From positions 24,292,229 to 24,356,228 of the forward strand of contig CM036248.1 in assembly GCA_020698575.1 (NCBI GenBank): DNA of 64,000 nucleotides, in the 5' to 3' direction. How positions within the stretch are numbered: position 1 is the first letter of the stretch; each line of letters begins with the position of its first letter. The notes beneath the pieces were generated by a model, which saw only the letters and a list, made by a program, of their open reading frames with translations, did not search any database and was not told the DNA's origin. This document shows, one piece after another, positions 1 through 11,836 of this stretch. A program made the position numbers and the translations under genes. Origin of the DNA: Bostrychus sinensis (lineage: Eukaryota > Chordata > Actinopteri > Gobiiformes > Eleotridae).

Positions 1-2286
1 ACAATCACCTTCTTAACTGGGAAAACTGTCTGACTTTCCAACTTGAAATGTCATCAACTTAGCATTTAAAATGTAATCTCCAGTCCAGTATGTGAATAGA
101 AACAATACCGTGAATACCTAACTGTCTACCACACTGAAGAATGATTTGGTAACAAAAGGTTGGATCATCTGAGGAATGTTTAAATGGTGGGGGGCTATGT
201 TTTTTAAGTTAGCTTCTAATGTCAAAATATTGTAAATTTATTGTCCAATCATTGGTTAAGTTTGCACAACGTTTATCCAGCAACTTTACATTAGATGCTG
301 TATTACACACTCAGCAGTCAGCAGTGAGAAATTGACAAAAGATGCTCTGCACAAATTAGTCACTTCACCTCTATGAGTCAAAAGAAACAGAAATTATATG
401 AGGGGGAAAAAAAGCACACGGTTTATAGAGTATGAGGCCATCCATCACTAATACACATCCAGTATCAACAGACTGATGGAGTGTAATTGTTCTGACACTG
501 TCACAAGACATCTCTGGCTTAAATATGATGCAAACTTTCTACTATGACATCATAACAAACATGGCTTGTAAAAAAAAAAAAATAATAAAATAAAATTCTG
601 TTAAATGGGAACTGTAAGCATAAATAGGTCAAATAATTCAACTGATAGATCAAGTGATAATCAGCTTCTCAAAGTTTGTAAAAGAAACAATAACCAGCCT
701 CTCCTCCACTGACTGACTCACCTCTTGGTACTAATCACCTCCTTCACTCGGTTTCCTTGGTTATACTGTGGAGTGCACTTTGTCACATTGCTCACCTTTT
801 GAAAAATAGTGATCTACATGTAAGCCAATCATTTTGGAACATTAAACCTATATTATTAGCAGAGAGTGGAGTTTTTTCTGATACTCCTGTCAGAAGTGGA
901 AAAGTTCATGTAGCAATAAAAGGTAAATGTCAGTTGAGTGCAGAGAAGACAGCTTTACAGGATATAATAAAGAGATGCACAGATCAGATAACATAATGCT
1001 GTTCACTCTAAGAGAGACAATACAGTAACACATAATTATACTCTACAGAAACACTTAAGAACATACTGTTAGGCAAACAAATCACATATCATAATAAACA
1101 ATGAAATTTTGGACATTGTAGAGAAAAATAATTGTAATTAAAGTACAAAATAGTTAACCTGTTTATAGCACAGTCGTTTGCTGATAATATTTTTTACAAT
1201 GCATGTCTTAAGTGTGGAAATTTTGGTCACTATTGTGTAAACAATTAATTAGTTACAGGTCTGTTACACATTGGCCTGGCCAGTAGTGTATACACAAAAA
1301 CACATGTGTCAGTCAATGAAAAAAAATAGTATTAAGCAACACTATTACAGTCTAAATAACCTTTGAGCATGTTTTCTGAGAATGTACTAAGGTTTATAGA
1401 CAATATTATGGTTCTTTGTTGTATATATAGCTAGATTTGTCATATTAAAATGATTTACAAACAAACATAACATGTCTGTAAAATGGTTCAGTGAAAACTG
1501 GATCACAATACAATGATCAAGGTAAAAACTGGGTCCCACAATCAAACCATTTGAGAACCACTGTTGTAGTTTATATCTATACCCTATGTACCTTTTCACC
1601 TTTACTTTGTTAAACATGGTAAAGCTGATGTACATTTTTACTGTGTGTTAAAATCATCGCAAGTATTCGTAACATAAAAGTAAAAATACAGAATTGCTAC
1701 AAGTCATCATCATTCACACACACGACTTACTGTAGTATGTCAAAAATCCATCCAGTCAATTCATTCCCTCATCTTTCTATAAACTATCTCTGGTCCTTTT
1801 GTTTAAACCATCCTCTTATTTCACCTGTGACCCCAGCACTCACTACATAATTAATGTGATATGCCATCGACCCTGCTTGTATACACATATCACTGAACAC
1901 TCACTGTACACAATGAAAGCCTTTGCCTGTATATAAGCTGAGGTGATTCGGGCCTGCCTCTGCTCGGCCTCCTGCCTCACCACATACACAGAGCGGCCTC
2001 AGAGATGTTTGGCCAGTGCAAATGCTTCATGAGTTAATGAGGTCGATGTGGAGAGCCAGGTGCAGTCCGACTACTTGAAAGGAATACTGAACATTTTCAC
2101 TTTGTGCTTTTTTTTTTTTTCTTTCCCTCCAAACTCCATTTCAAGCAAACATGGAATATTTACAAGTCCCTATACAAGTGTGCTTTGATTGAATAAGACA
2201 TGAGATGGATTCAATCAAAACATGGGAATACAGTGTTGCCTAACGTCTAATAAATGTCTTTTTCAATGCTCTGTTTTGTGTGTTAG
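1..2286. other. Non-coding, probably gfra4 intron
   Basis: This AT-rich stretch precedes the first recognisable gfra4 exon. No exon with the cysteine-rich GFR-alpha pattern is visible, so the upstream exons probably lie outside the window. The only repeat recognised is a hAT-like end near 1484-1566. The longest open frames are short and show no family resemblance. Confidence 0.5.
1484..1566 (-). repeat. hAT-like transposon end
   Basis: Read on the minus strand, the segment opens with CAGTGGTTCTCAAATGG and continues into a 'gtgggaccca' motif. This is the usual terminal sequence of non-autonomous hAT/Charlie-type elements in vertebrates. The opposite end was not found, so the extent is a guess. 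The terminal motif is seen directly; the family is inferred. Confidence 0.35.
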
Positions 2287-2450
2287 GGAATGCTCTCAAG
2301 ACGTTTGGCAGCGGATCAGAACACCAGCTCACTCCAAGTCAGTCCACTACAATTAGCTCTGGACACAGCAACAGAGAAACCAAGAACACTATTGCCCCCG
2401 AAACAGTGGAGACAATGAGAAACATGCTGGATCCACTCATTCCCACTCAG
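2287..2450 (+). CDS. gfra4: GDNF-family receptor alpha (probably GFRA4), penultimate coding exon
   Basis: The exon is bounded by a tgtgttag acceptor and a CAG|GTATGA donor. It carries two leading bases that finish a split codon, then 54 codons (phase 0 at the end). The translation begins NALKTFGSGSE, which resembles the linker found in GFR-alpha proteins after the last cysteine-rich domain (NAIQAFGNGS in GFRA1, from memory). The rest is a Ser/Thr/Pro-rich stalk. GFR-alpha proteins are GPI-anchored co-receptors that bind GDNF-family ligands and present them to RET. The choice of paralogue 4 rests on neighbourhood: GFRA4 and SLC4A11 are both on human 20p13. The family assignment is firmer than the paralogue number. 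Upstream exons are outside the window or unseen. Confidence 0.7.
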
Positions 2451-3528
2451 GTATGACACCATCATCTCATCATCATCATCATCATCTAATCATACTACTG
2501 TAAATGTATCCATGCTCCAATGTTACAAAAACAAAACAGAGCCATAATTAGTAATAAAATAAAATGGGGGTCTTTGTGACAGTACCAAGCCCAAATGTAT
2601 AGAGATTAGGAAGGGCATCCGACATAAAGCTAATGCTAATTGATATATTGAAATTACTGCACTCTAGGAGGCCAATGATGTGGAGTCCCTGGTACGGAGA
2701 ACTCAGAAGGAAAGAAAAGGCAAAACATTTAAATGATGCCACACTTTTCTGTAAGCCTCTTGTGTTAATAATGAAAAAGGCTAAAGGTAGATGAGTTCAT
2801 CCAATCAGACTTTGACAAAACCCAAGGATAAAGTATTGATTTCAGAGACACATCAACTCAGGGCAATTGCCAGTGAATTTGTTCAACATTATAAATACCT
2901 TTCAGCAGGAACTGATGGCAAGTAAAACTAAGAAGTAAGCTCAGTGTTTGTAGTTAATTAGTTATTTATTGAATCTATGCTTGCTTCTTCTGCTTCAGAC
3001 TGGTATAGTAAAGTGAAGCTGTGGGTGTCTGACCTTGCTGATAGCCACATTGAGCAGCTGGTTCTTAGCAAGCCATCTACAGTATTTCCACAAATCAACA
3101 CATTACATTTTGAGTGCCCTGGTGCAAAAACAACATAAGACTGCAAGACATCTACTACTACCTCAATCTGAATTGCTGAGTGTTTTTACAACACTATGTA
3201 TTGTACAAGCCCATGTAGTTTTGTGCCGGTCACAAGCCCAGATTAATGGAATAAGTGGCAGAAGTAAAACCAATGCCAGAATATGCAAATCACAGCACAC
3301 TGAAGGGAAAAGCTGAAAGAAAAGATTACAATTATAAATATATTTTTGATTTCTATTACATTTACATCTATTACATGATTTCTATTATTTGGCTGGACTT
3401 GTACTGTTTACCCATTTAAGTAAAACCAGTAAAACAATGCAGAGACATTACAATACAATATATGATTCTTTGATCAGGAGACACATAGACCTAACTTTAA
3501 AATAACCTCTGTCTTTACACTTCCCCAG

Positions 3529-3669
3529 ACCATGGACAATGAGTTACTAGTGGAACCAGCCACTCTGCCATCCAGCAGCCTTCCCAGCAGTGCGTCATCT
3601 CTCAGCCTGATGCTTCAGACAGTTGTTAGCCTTGCACTGTTGCTTCATCTGGTGAGAGATGGACACTAA
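3529..3669 (+). CDS. gfra4: GDNF-family receptor alpha, last coding exon with GPI-anchor signal
   Basis: The exon starts after a ttccccag acceptor and continues the upstream exon in phase 0 for 46 codons to a TAA at 3667-3669. The peptide has a Ser-rich stretch (LPSSSLPSSASS) that supplies small residues for a GPI attachment site. A hydrophobic tail follows (LMLQTVVSLALLLHLV) and the protein ends in RDGH. This is the expected layout of a GPI-anchor signal: omega-site region, hydrophobic tail, no cytoplasmic domain. A donor-like CTG|GTGAGA lies just before the stop, but splicing there would cut the GPI signal, so it is read as exonic. Known for the family: the mature protein sits on the outer leaflet of neuronal membranes. 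Confidence 0.7.
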   Translation, partial: TMDNELLVEPATLPSSSLPSSASSLSLMLQTVVSLALLLHLVRDGH

Positions 3670-4577
3670 ACAAAGTAGAGAAATGTTGCGAAACCTCAAG
3701 AACACAGGAGAATGGCTGCAACTCAACAGAACACAGATTGTACAGTGCATCTCTCCTTTTAAATATGTACAGTACAGTGACTCTTTTTTCTGTGTTAAAG
3801 TGGTCCAGTTTCAGCTGCCCATGTCCCGACAAAGTGTGAGAGGCTGGAGCCAATGTGTACATGTGTACAGTGTTGTACTGCTTTTTGGACTAATCCTTCT
3901 CTCTGTTACCCAACTGTATCCATTATTAAGTCTTATTTTGAAAGTACAATGCAAATATGTAAAGATTTGTATTATCAACAGCAGTATACAGGGGAAGAGC
4001 TGGGTTCATCTCTGGAAAGCAGCTGAAATGTGCACCACTCTAATAGCACTCTCCTCAAGTGACTGAAGGTGGAGCATTTTTTGTGATCAATACTGGAGCA
4101 GAGGGGAGATAATAAAGCTGCATTTTGCTCAGATATCCTGGACAAATACCAAGAATGTCCAGCAGCACTATCTGAGAAACCTTGGTGCATCAGACAAACC
4201 CTGGCATAATAGACTCTTTGAGGACTGCCGGCCTTTGTTAAACTCTCTCACACCACTAGCTCTTCATAAAGACTCACTGCCTCAGACTGAAGGGGATAAT
4301 CAGTGAAGACAAGTCCTTTGGCTTAAAAACAGTCCTGAAAAAGCCAGTAACTGTCTACCTGTAGCTGCTGTGCTATGTGTTTGTGAGCATAATACCCTTT
4401 GATTTCTCATTGTGTATGTGAATATCGCTATCGGGGCTACATGTGCTTGTGCCACTAAGGAAGGCGAGTGGTTCCACTGCTGAAAAGCCTGTTTGAGATT
4501 AGACTAATAACAATGAGTCAGTATTTTCTGTTTTGGGAACATGTGGATTCTGATGAGGAAGAAGTGCTGCAAATAAA
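3670..4577 (+). terminator. gfra4 3' UTR with polyadenylation signals
   Basis: Non-coding sequence following the gfra4 stop codon. AATAAA hexamers occur at 4111-4116 and 4572-4577, and either could set the 3' end. Open frames of up to 135 codons here have no recognisable domain and are treated as chance. Confidence 0.45.
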
Positions 4578-5199
4578 GTTCTCACATCTTTACCTGTGGG
4601 TATGGTCTTATTACTACACTGCTATTAATTTCAAAGTCATTAGGGAGAGGCATGGGCAAGGCATTTATTCATGTGCTGCAACATTTTCAGGATTAGTCTT
4701 GTTTTTGTCAGCCTATAGAAAGTCTTATAGTATAATCCTGCCACTTGTGACCTCCGTCAGTTTTCTACACGATTAAAGTCTTAACTGCTGTTTCACTGCA
4801 AAACTATAGTGTGTATATACTGGTGGTGAAATATCAAGGTCAAAAATATGTTAAGAAAAAACACTTTAATTATTTACCAACTGAGATCAGTCAATATTTT
4901 ATCATTTTATACTTAACATTCAGCACAACTGGCTATTTACTTCTGAGAATCAGACCCTTGATACAAACATATTACTGAGAGCAAATCTGTCATTGTTTAC
5001 ATGTTACATTTGTGTGCAGTAAAAGACAATTACCAATAATGAACTGTCTACTATGATTGTAATTAGCCCCTGATTGTGACACCGAGTGATGCAATTACCT
5101 CCTTGTTCCAGTGAGAGTTACAAGCTGACAGACCAATTAAGAGGACATGGGGTAAGGAATTGTGGCTATTGGCTAAAAAAAACACTTAAAACATGTTTA

Positions 5200-5698
5200 T
5201 TCAACCTTAATTTTTAGAGCACTGTACACCAACAACATAAAAGAAATAAGAAAGTAGCATACAAAAAAAAAAAAAAAAAAAAAAAGAAATAAAGAAAAGC
5301 CAAAGAGAAAAAGTATGTTTTAAGGAGGCATTTAAAAACAGGAAGATGAATTGGCCTGTCTAATGTGCAAAGGGAGCTCATTCCATACTGGTTCAGGAGC
5401 AGCCACTGAAAAGGGGGAGGGAGTAGGGCACAAGCAGATCAGACAAGTACTGCGGGGCCAGACAATGAAGCCATTTAAAAGCAAATAAAATAATTTTAAA
5501 ATTAATACAAAGGGAGGGAAGGGATAGGAGAATGGGAGAGATGTAGTCAAATGTATGATAAATTATAAAAAGTAAATGAGAATGCTCTGAAAACCATGCG
5601 GCTGTAGAGCAGATGGAATTATTAAATATTTTAGCTGGTGTCACCTTTTCAATTTGTTGAGAGATTTTAAAATCTTGTCTACAACACGTTATCACCAT
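5200..5698 (-). pseudogene. L2-like LINE, 3' fragment of reverse-transcriptase ORF
   Basis: Minus-strand reading gives the conserved C-terminal block of fish L2/CR1-group LINE ORF2. LHCLAPQYLSDLLVPYS is followed, in another frame, by FSVAAPEPVWNELPLHIRQA, and then by a further frame with FKCLLKTYFF. The frame changes and stops show a dead, 5'-truncated copy. An A-rich tract lies at 5260-5285 inside the segment. The peptide blocks are seen directly; the L2 assignment comes from remembered family motifs. Confidence 0.7.
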
Positions 5699-6763
5699 AA
5701 ATTAAAGTCTCATTTCAACTGTATCAAAACACTTAATCGCTGGAATTTTCCACAATCTTCACTCCACAACCTGCTAAGAACGTGACCCACCTTTTGGGTC
5801 ATGTTCATGTTCAGAATCATGTCAGAAAATCAGTGAAAAAATTTGTGACAATAATGTCATTTAAATTTTATTATCAAGCTCCCACTGGCTGCTGCACACC
5901 ACTTGCCAAAACTTAATGAAGGGCTGCCAACACTATCGACTCACTGTCAATTCTATGTCTGCTTGTATGAAGAAATTGCACAAAAAAATAAATAAAACAT
6001 ATATAGGAATATCTATGCTATCCAGTATATTTGATATATGGGTAATACACACACTTTCTCGCTAGATATTTCATGGGATGATACAAGAATGGCCTAATGT
6101 TGCAAGGTCAAGGATTTCTAAATCATTTATGACAACAACCTTCTCGGGCTTTGATGACGCCCTTTTAAAAAATTCTGTTTCAGATTTAATGCGCTTTAAT
6201 GTTTACGTTTGTCCGTGACCCATTTTGAGGGTTAATGATTTCAAATACCAGAAAGAAACGAAGATATGGCTTGCGGTTTATTTATTGATGTCTGGCGTGC
6301 AAGTAAAAAGTCCCATTCTCATCTCTTTACTTCATTCTCTTTTCATGCATCACATTTCTTTGCTCTGTTAAAGACTATCATTTGGACTGATTTACCCTCA
6401 ATGGCCTTGCTTCCTTTTCACCGATGCTTCCTGCTCATTGGTGGCTCAGACGGCAACAGCGATCAATAGCAACGATCAAGTCTTGCTGCCGGCTGTTGAA
6501 TCCCCTTGTCATTCACCTCTGAACCATTTCACCTGCAACACATCAACACATCTCACTCCCTACATCACAGGCTTCATGCAGTCCTTGTGTCGAGTCTAGG
6601 CAGAAGTTTTGTTTTTGAAATGCAAAATGATTACATGCAACATCTGCGACAATAAAGCAGCAATGGACATCTTATAAACCATAATTGGTAGTGGAAGGAA
6701 ATAAAATACCTTAGTTGTGTTGTGTTGTGAAAAACAGCAGTGAGGAATCAGTAAAAACACAGC

Positions 6764-7050
6764 TGTGCATCTTTTTTTTGATGAATGCATGAGAGCAGAC
6801 TAGATGTAGAGGGCTTTTTGATTGGCCAGTGCTTCCTGGGGTGGGCGGGGGTTCTTGGGAAAGGCAGAGGTCCGTGAATGAAATGTTTTGAGGGCTCAGA
6901 ATGGTCATGCCAGAGCAGAGAATAGGGGATTACATAAACATGCATGAATGAAGCAAAACATAACTCCAGATATGTTTTTGATAAGGGAACAACCATATAA
7001 CTTGGTAAAAAGCTCAGGAAAGTTGATTTTGCGTAACATATACCCTTTAA
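6764..7050. repeat. Dispersed repeat, copy 1 (partner at 63.2 kb)
   Basis: About 280 bp matches 63174-63423 in the same orientation. Shared blocks include CAGTGCTTCCTGG, GTGGGCGGGGGTTC, GAGAATGG-like and CATAACTCCAG-like segments. The two copies are clearly diverged. Both end in a 'taccctttaaa'/'atcccctttat' motif, as TTAA-targeting miniature elements do. The family was not identified. Confidence 0.55.
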
Positions 7051-8004
7051 ACGAGAACATTCGACACCACTGCCAGTAAATGTTTTGGTTTCATCCTTAT
7101 ATTTCTCTTTTGATGCCTTTCTCTTTTGTTTTGTCTGATCTGCAGTTAGAATACCATTGATAGCAAAACAGCTGCGGACTTTGTAACTAACTGAACTGTT
7201 TTAGGCCATAATAAAATGAAGATAATGGAGGCTATTCACAAACTGCTGTAAAAAAGGATAAACAGCCATTGAAATACAGGCGCAGGTCAATAAATTAGAA
7301 TGTTGTGGGAAAAAGAATCGGGGTGAAAAGTAATTTAATAAGTTAAACATAGTCAGAAGGGGTCACCAGTGTACTCTTTAACCCTACGCCCGGATTTACC
7401 TCCCTGGGCATGTTTCCGAATCTCATTTGCCTTCTTAATCTAACATTGTGTTCATTGTCCTCCACCCCAGTTATTTTTGCATTATCCCAGTCCATGTTGT
7501 GCCATTCTCGCTTTAGATAGTCTGAAATTGCAGATTTTAATTTTTCTTGCTGCGCTTACCCGTGCTATTTCTTTTTCGCATTCTGTTTTGTGATCTTTTT
7601 TTCACGTGTTAAATGTGCTCCCTGTTTCTCCGACGTATGTTTCATTGCATGGTAGTCAAGTCATTTGTGCTCCGGGTTTATTTTATCTTTAGGTTGGACC
7701 AGTAGTTGAGGAAGTTGGACTGCATAGATGCTGTTCCCATTACCACTACAGGTACGTGAACAGCACCAATAAACCTGTATCAGCCGACAAGAACAAGAAC
7801 ATCATGTGACTCTACGAAAACACGGTGGAAGACCAGATGAACCTCTTTGGGATAGGAAGGGCATCTGGGGTAAAAAACTATGCCAAATTGTAATTCATTG
7901 CACACTGGGAGGAAGATTTGGTGATCCCAGAACTGAAAAGCTGAAAGGGAAAAATAAGATTCTAATTGCATGAGACACAGATGTTTTGTTTTCATTAACT
8001 TTAA

Positions 8005-9701
8005 AGAGTAACTCACCCCTGGCCCAGGCCTGACTCCGCCCACTGCCAGAGATTGAAAACTGCTCAAAAAGTGGGCAGAGACCTGGCAGAGACAGAGGAG
8101 GAGAACTGAGGGAGGAGCAAGGCCTGGTCCTGTGACTGACAGCTGTCAGAGACCTCATGGACCTCCTCCACAGCAGGGTTGCCAAGTCCCAGAAATGGGG
8201 GGAAAAAATGCAGGACGTCTGGACTGATGTTTTATGTTGCTTTTATAATAACACAGTTGAAATATTGTGAGAAAGGCGTCGTGCGCCGCCGCAGTAACGT
8301 GTGTGCGTCAGATCGCGTCTTTATTTACTGGTATTATTTCAGCTGAGAGCTGTTTTTGATCGTATCTCCGCGAGTAAGAAATCGATTGTCATCAAACAAA
8401 AAGTGACTTAAAGCGTGGCAAGTTTAAACACATCTGTGGAGTCAAATCTCTCCCCAGTGTCACTCATTTGCAGTGTTGGGTTAGTTACTCAAAAAAGTAA
8501 CTAGTTACAGATTACTAGTTACTCTTTTGAAAAGTAATATATTACTTTACTTGGTTACTGACTCGTGAAAATAACTTAGTTACTTTCCTTTTGGATTATT
8601 TCCTAACAGGAAGCCCAAATGAACCCAATTCTAAATAGAAGAAGCCTATAGCCTCACCATTGCTCTGACCAGCTCTGTTATTTTATACAGGCGTTCAAGT
8701 TTTTTTTAGCTGCATTCATTTCAGCAGCAGTGCAGCCTGACACAGCAAATACTGCCCTTTAGGTTCACCTCTGCTCCTGTGCAGCGTTCAAGTCCTGTGG
8801 ACAGTTTTATTTCACTACACTGAAGCTAAAACGCACTTGTTGTTAGCGCCAAAGCGGTGTAGGTCTCTTCTTTCCTCGCTGTCCCCGCTGACAGCAGCAG
8901 CTGCATGCGCCCCGACGCGCGCGGACAGGACGAGTGGCCGCTGCGCGCATAAAGAGGAGCAGAGAAGGGAACGGATGAAAATAAAGTAGAAAACGTATCA
9001 GCGCTATTCGTTTAATGCATTTTCATTCCGTGTCCTTGCTGTAAACTGCAGGTAAATGAAAGTGACTGTAGTGACTGTAACGCAAGTAACTAATTGGGTA
9101 TTTTGTTAGTAACTGTAATATTACTTACTGGGGGGCTCAAAAGTAACGCGTTACCCCCTGCGTTACTGACAATTGTAATCTCGTTACTTTGTAATGCGTT
9201 ACTCCCAACACTGCTAATTTGTAGTTATATACTGTCATTGATCAGGCTCATTGTGCCTTATTGAGCGCTGACACACGGGACAGTAGAAGCGCAGCCGTGA
9301 AAGGGGAGGGGGGCGGAGGAGACTGAACGGTAAATGCGGGGCTGAGTGGCGTGTTTAGGAAAAAGACCCACACCTGGCAACAGCGGGACTGGGACGAGCG
9401 CGCGGGGGAGAGAGACAGCGAGGGCGTGGAGTGCACGGGGCGTGGGAGGAGATACTCGGCACAGGTGCGGTAAAGTGGTCAAATACTACGTCACAGTTGC
9501 CTATCTGGAACTATTGAGCAGAAATCCCACTGTTTGACCCTAGGAGGGCAGCACTCTGACGGTTTTCACTACAAAATGTGAATTTAGACCTTTTTTTACA
9601 AAACAGTCAAACATAAGACTATAAATAGTGAGATGTATCACTAAAGCCCTGTTTGTACAGCTGATCAGCTCAAAAAAAATGGTGTAGGGGTGAGTTACTC
9701 T
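8005..9701. mobile_element. Non-autonomous DNA transposon with TTAA target site, disrupted by a hAT element
   Basis: The ends are inverted copies of AGAGTAACTCACCCC. The left copy begins at 8005 and the right copy ends at 9701, each flanked by TTAA (8001-8004 and 9702-9705). TTAA duplication is typical of piggyBac and Kolobok superfamilies. No transposase was recognised. The interior is GC-rich for this window and carries a complete hAT-like element at 8471-9213, so this element was in place first. Confidence 0.65.
8471..9213. mobile_element. Non-autonomous hAT-like element (CAGTGTTGGG...CCCAACACTG)
   Basis: Terminal inverted repeats CAGTGTTGGG and CCCAACACTG bound 743 bp. The flanks are ctcatttg and ctaatttg, an 8-bp target-site duplication with one mismatch. 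Subterminal regions repeat a 'gtaactagttac' theme in both orientations, a pattern common in non-autonomous hAT-like elements of fish. There is no coding sequence. It lies inside the TTAA element. Confidence 0.7.
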
Positions 9702-9728
9702 TTAAGTCATAATCATCAGTTAGAATTA

Positions 9729-10690
9729 AGGGTGCTCCCATCAGAATTTTTGAGGCCGATCACTGATCAGCCTTTGCTGTGATCGGATGATACCCATCAT
9801 GCCCGATACCGATCAAGTGGTCTTCAATGTTGTAATGTAATGTATGCAGGCTATTATTAGTTCCACTTGAAAAATACTGTAGTCTTTGTGAATGTAAAAG
9901 TACAACAAAATTCTACTTATTTTTGTTTTAGAAGAGGTTTTGTTGCATTATTGGCCTTTAATGTGTGCCCAGTGTCTGTAGCTTTGTTTGAATGCTCCGC
10001 TGATGTAAAAATCAGCTGTTCTTAATTGGTGCCTTTAGTGCGAGTCCGCGGGTGCAGCTCCTGCGTCCGCGTAACGCGCAGCCAAACTAGGTTGAAACAC
10101 AGTGGACTAAAGAACAGACAGCTCAGGCAGCCAGTTTTGACAACGTCTGAACGAAGAAAACGTGCAAAGAGAGCAGAGAAGACAACGATGAAAGGTGCTC
10201 CTCTCAGACACACGGGCTGCCTTTTTACTTTCTCTTTCCATTAGCAGCCATTTGGTGCAGGTTAAGCCACAAAACGCACAGTTTTCTCCGCGTAACAAGA
10301 CACAGTTAGACTCTGAACTTTCTTAATGCTTTTAACGTAAATGTTAGCGGGTTAGCTGTAGCTCTCTTTAGGTTGGCGTTTGCAAATACACACACACACT
10401 GCTGCATCGGTTCTGTCCTGTGCACTCCAGGAGCGGGTGGGGAAAAAAGCCGGGACACAAAGCAGCACCTCCAGGGCAGGTTGGTGTTAGTTATAACCAG
10501 GGCTTAACTTACAAACACTGCTAGAATAATGCTACAGCTGTTTAATCAAACCGGAGTTGCAGGACAGTAGATGTGAGAGCCTGCGTGTTTGTTGTAATTT
10601 GATTGGCCCATTTTACCAATCACCAATCACTCTATATTTAGCCATGAACGATGATCACCGATCGCGGCCGATCGATCGGAGCACCTGTAA
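9729..10690. mobile_element. Non-autonomous DNA transposon with GGTGCTCC ends
   Basis: The left end reads AGGGTGCTCCCATC and the right end CGATCGGAGCACCTGTAA. These are imperfect inverted repeats with a 'ccgatca' theme in both subterminal regions. The 9-bp sequence TTAGAATTA flanks both sides (9720-9728 and 10691-10699). A hAT-type element is likely but the duplication is one base longer than usual, so the exact end may be off by one. No transposase is visible. Confidence 0.55.
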
Positions 10691-11555
10691 TTAGAATTAA
10701 TAAAATCCTTCAAATATTTCACTTTGTACTGAAACTCTATATATTTCACTTTTTAACAACTTGTGACAATAATATCCTAATTTACTGACACGTACCTGTA
10801 ATAGTGTCAGATTTGTAAACTACATTAAACTGAAAACTAGTCCTAAAACAATTATCTATATATTAAAACAAATAATCACAGACTACCGTTAAAAACAAGC
10901 TTTTCATTAGCAATTATAAGTAATAGGTAACGTTATATATGATAATTGATGATACACATACAGTACATACTGTATGCATGTCTCTGCCCATGAAAACTGT
11001 TGCTTACAGGAAAGGTAAAATAGTCTAATCTTGATGCTGTCCATTTTTCACGCTAAGTCATCTATTGCAGGCGCTACACAGTGCAGGATGACATTTACAG
11101 TGCTGTCAAAAATACCCTGTTGTGAGCGATGTACTGTATTTGTTTTGTCTGTCTCAGTGCATGTTTTGCCTTCCTACAGTTTGTATCACTGTACATTTCT
11201 ATTTCCTTTTAAACAAGCATATACAACAGGAAATCTGATGTCGCACATGCTGCAGCAGATAAAGTTGGAGCAGGGTTACGTCTGCCTGCTCACATCTGTT
11301 TACATGGGAATGTGTTTGTCCATGCGTACGCCTGTGAAACATGTAGGCGTGTTGGCCGACATCTGTTTTTGTGTCTGCAATCGCCGTGTGTCCATGCAGA
11401 TCAGTGTCTCTGGGTGCAAGAGCATGAGCACCCAGGCACCAATCTGTCCCATACAGGTTCACTTACCATCTTCACTGTACCTTTAGTAATAGGACTGTGT
11501 GCACTTTACATCTAAGCATTGAGCTGCATGAAATGGCCTTGTCCCCCGTTCTTAT

Positions 11556-11836
11556 ACTCACGGTCACTTTATTAGGAACACCCTATACCTAATAAAGGGT
11601 CTGCATCAAAATCATCTGCTTCAAAATTGTTGTGTTCAGAGATCTTGGTTGTAACGAGTTATTGTTGCCTTTCTATCATCTAAAACCTGTCTGACCATTC
11701 TCCTCAGACCTCTAGCAACCAGGCATATTCAATTTCAGCACAATTGCAACTCTCTAGATATTTTCTACATCATTCAGACCAATCCATGCCACAATCAAAT
11801 CACTTAAATCTCCTTTCTTCTCCATTCCGATCCAAG
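11556..11836 (-). repeat. Truncated DNA-transposon repeat (TTTATTAGG end)
   Basis: The segment starts with the terminal motif GGTCACTTTATTAGGAACACC and continues with blocks I recognise from a repeat widespread in fish (for example TTGTAACGAG, GTTGCCTTTCTATCA, GACCATTCTCCT). It breaks off near 11836, and the other terminus is absent. The superfamily is not assigned. Confidence 0.5.

Noticed and set aside
3652..3657. Splice-donor-like GTGAGA near the end of the gfra4 last exon
   Set aside because: Using it would remove the end of the GPI-anchor signal, and the open frame stops properly 12 nt later.
3659..4066. 135-codon + strand open frame after gfra4
   Set aside because: It lies in the 3' UTR, starts at the end of the coding exon in another frame and has no domain or splice support.
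7780..8185. Overlapping 95- and 96-codon minus-strand open frames
   Set aside because: They cross the left boundary of the TTAA transposon at 8005 and have no domain support.
11031..11486. 151-codon + strand open frame
   Set aside because: No recognisable family and no exon context; Cys- and Val-rich composition looks like chance.
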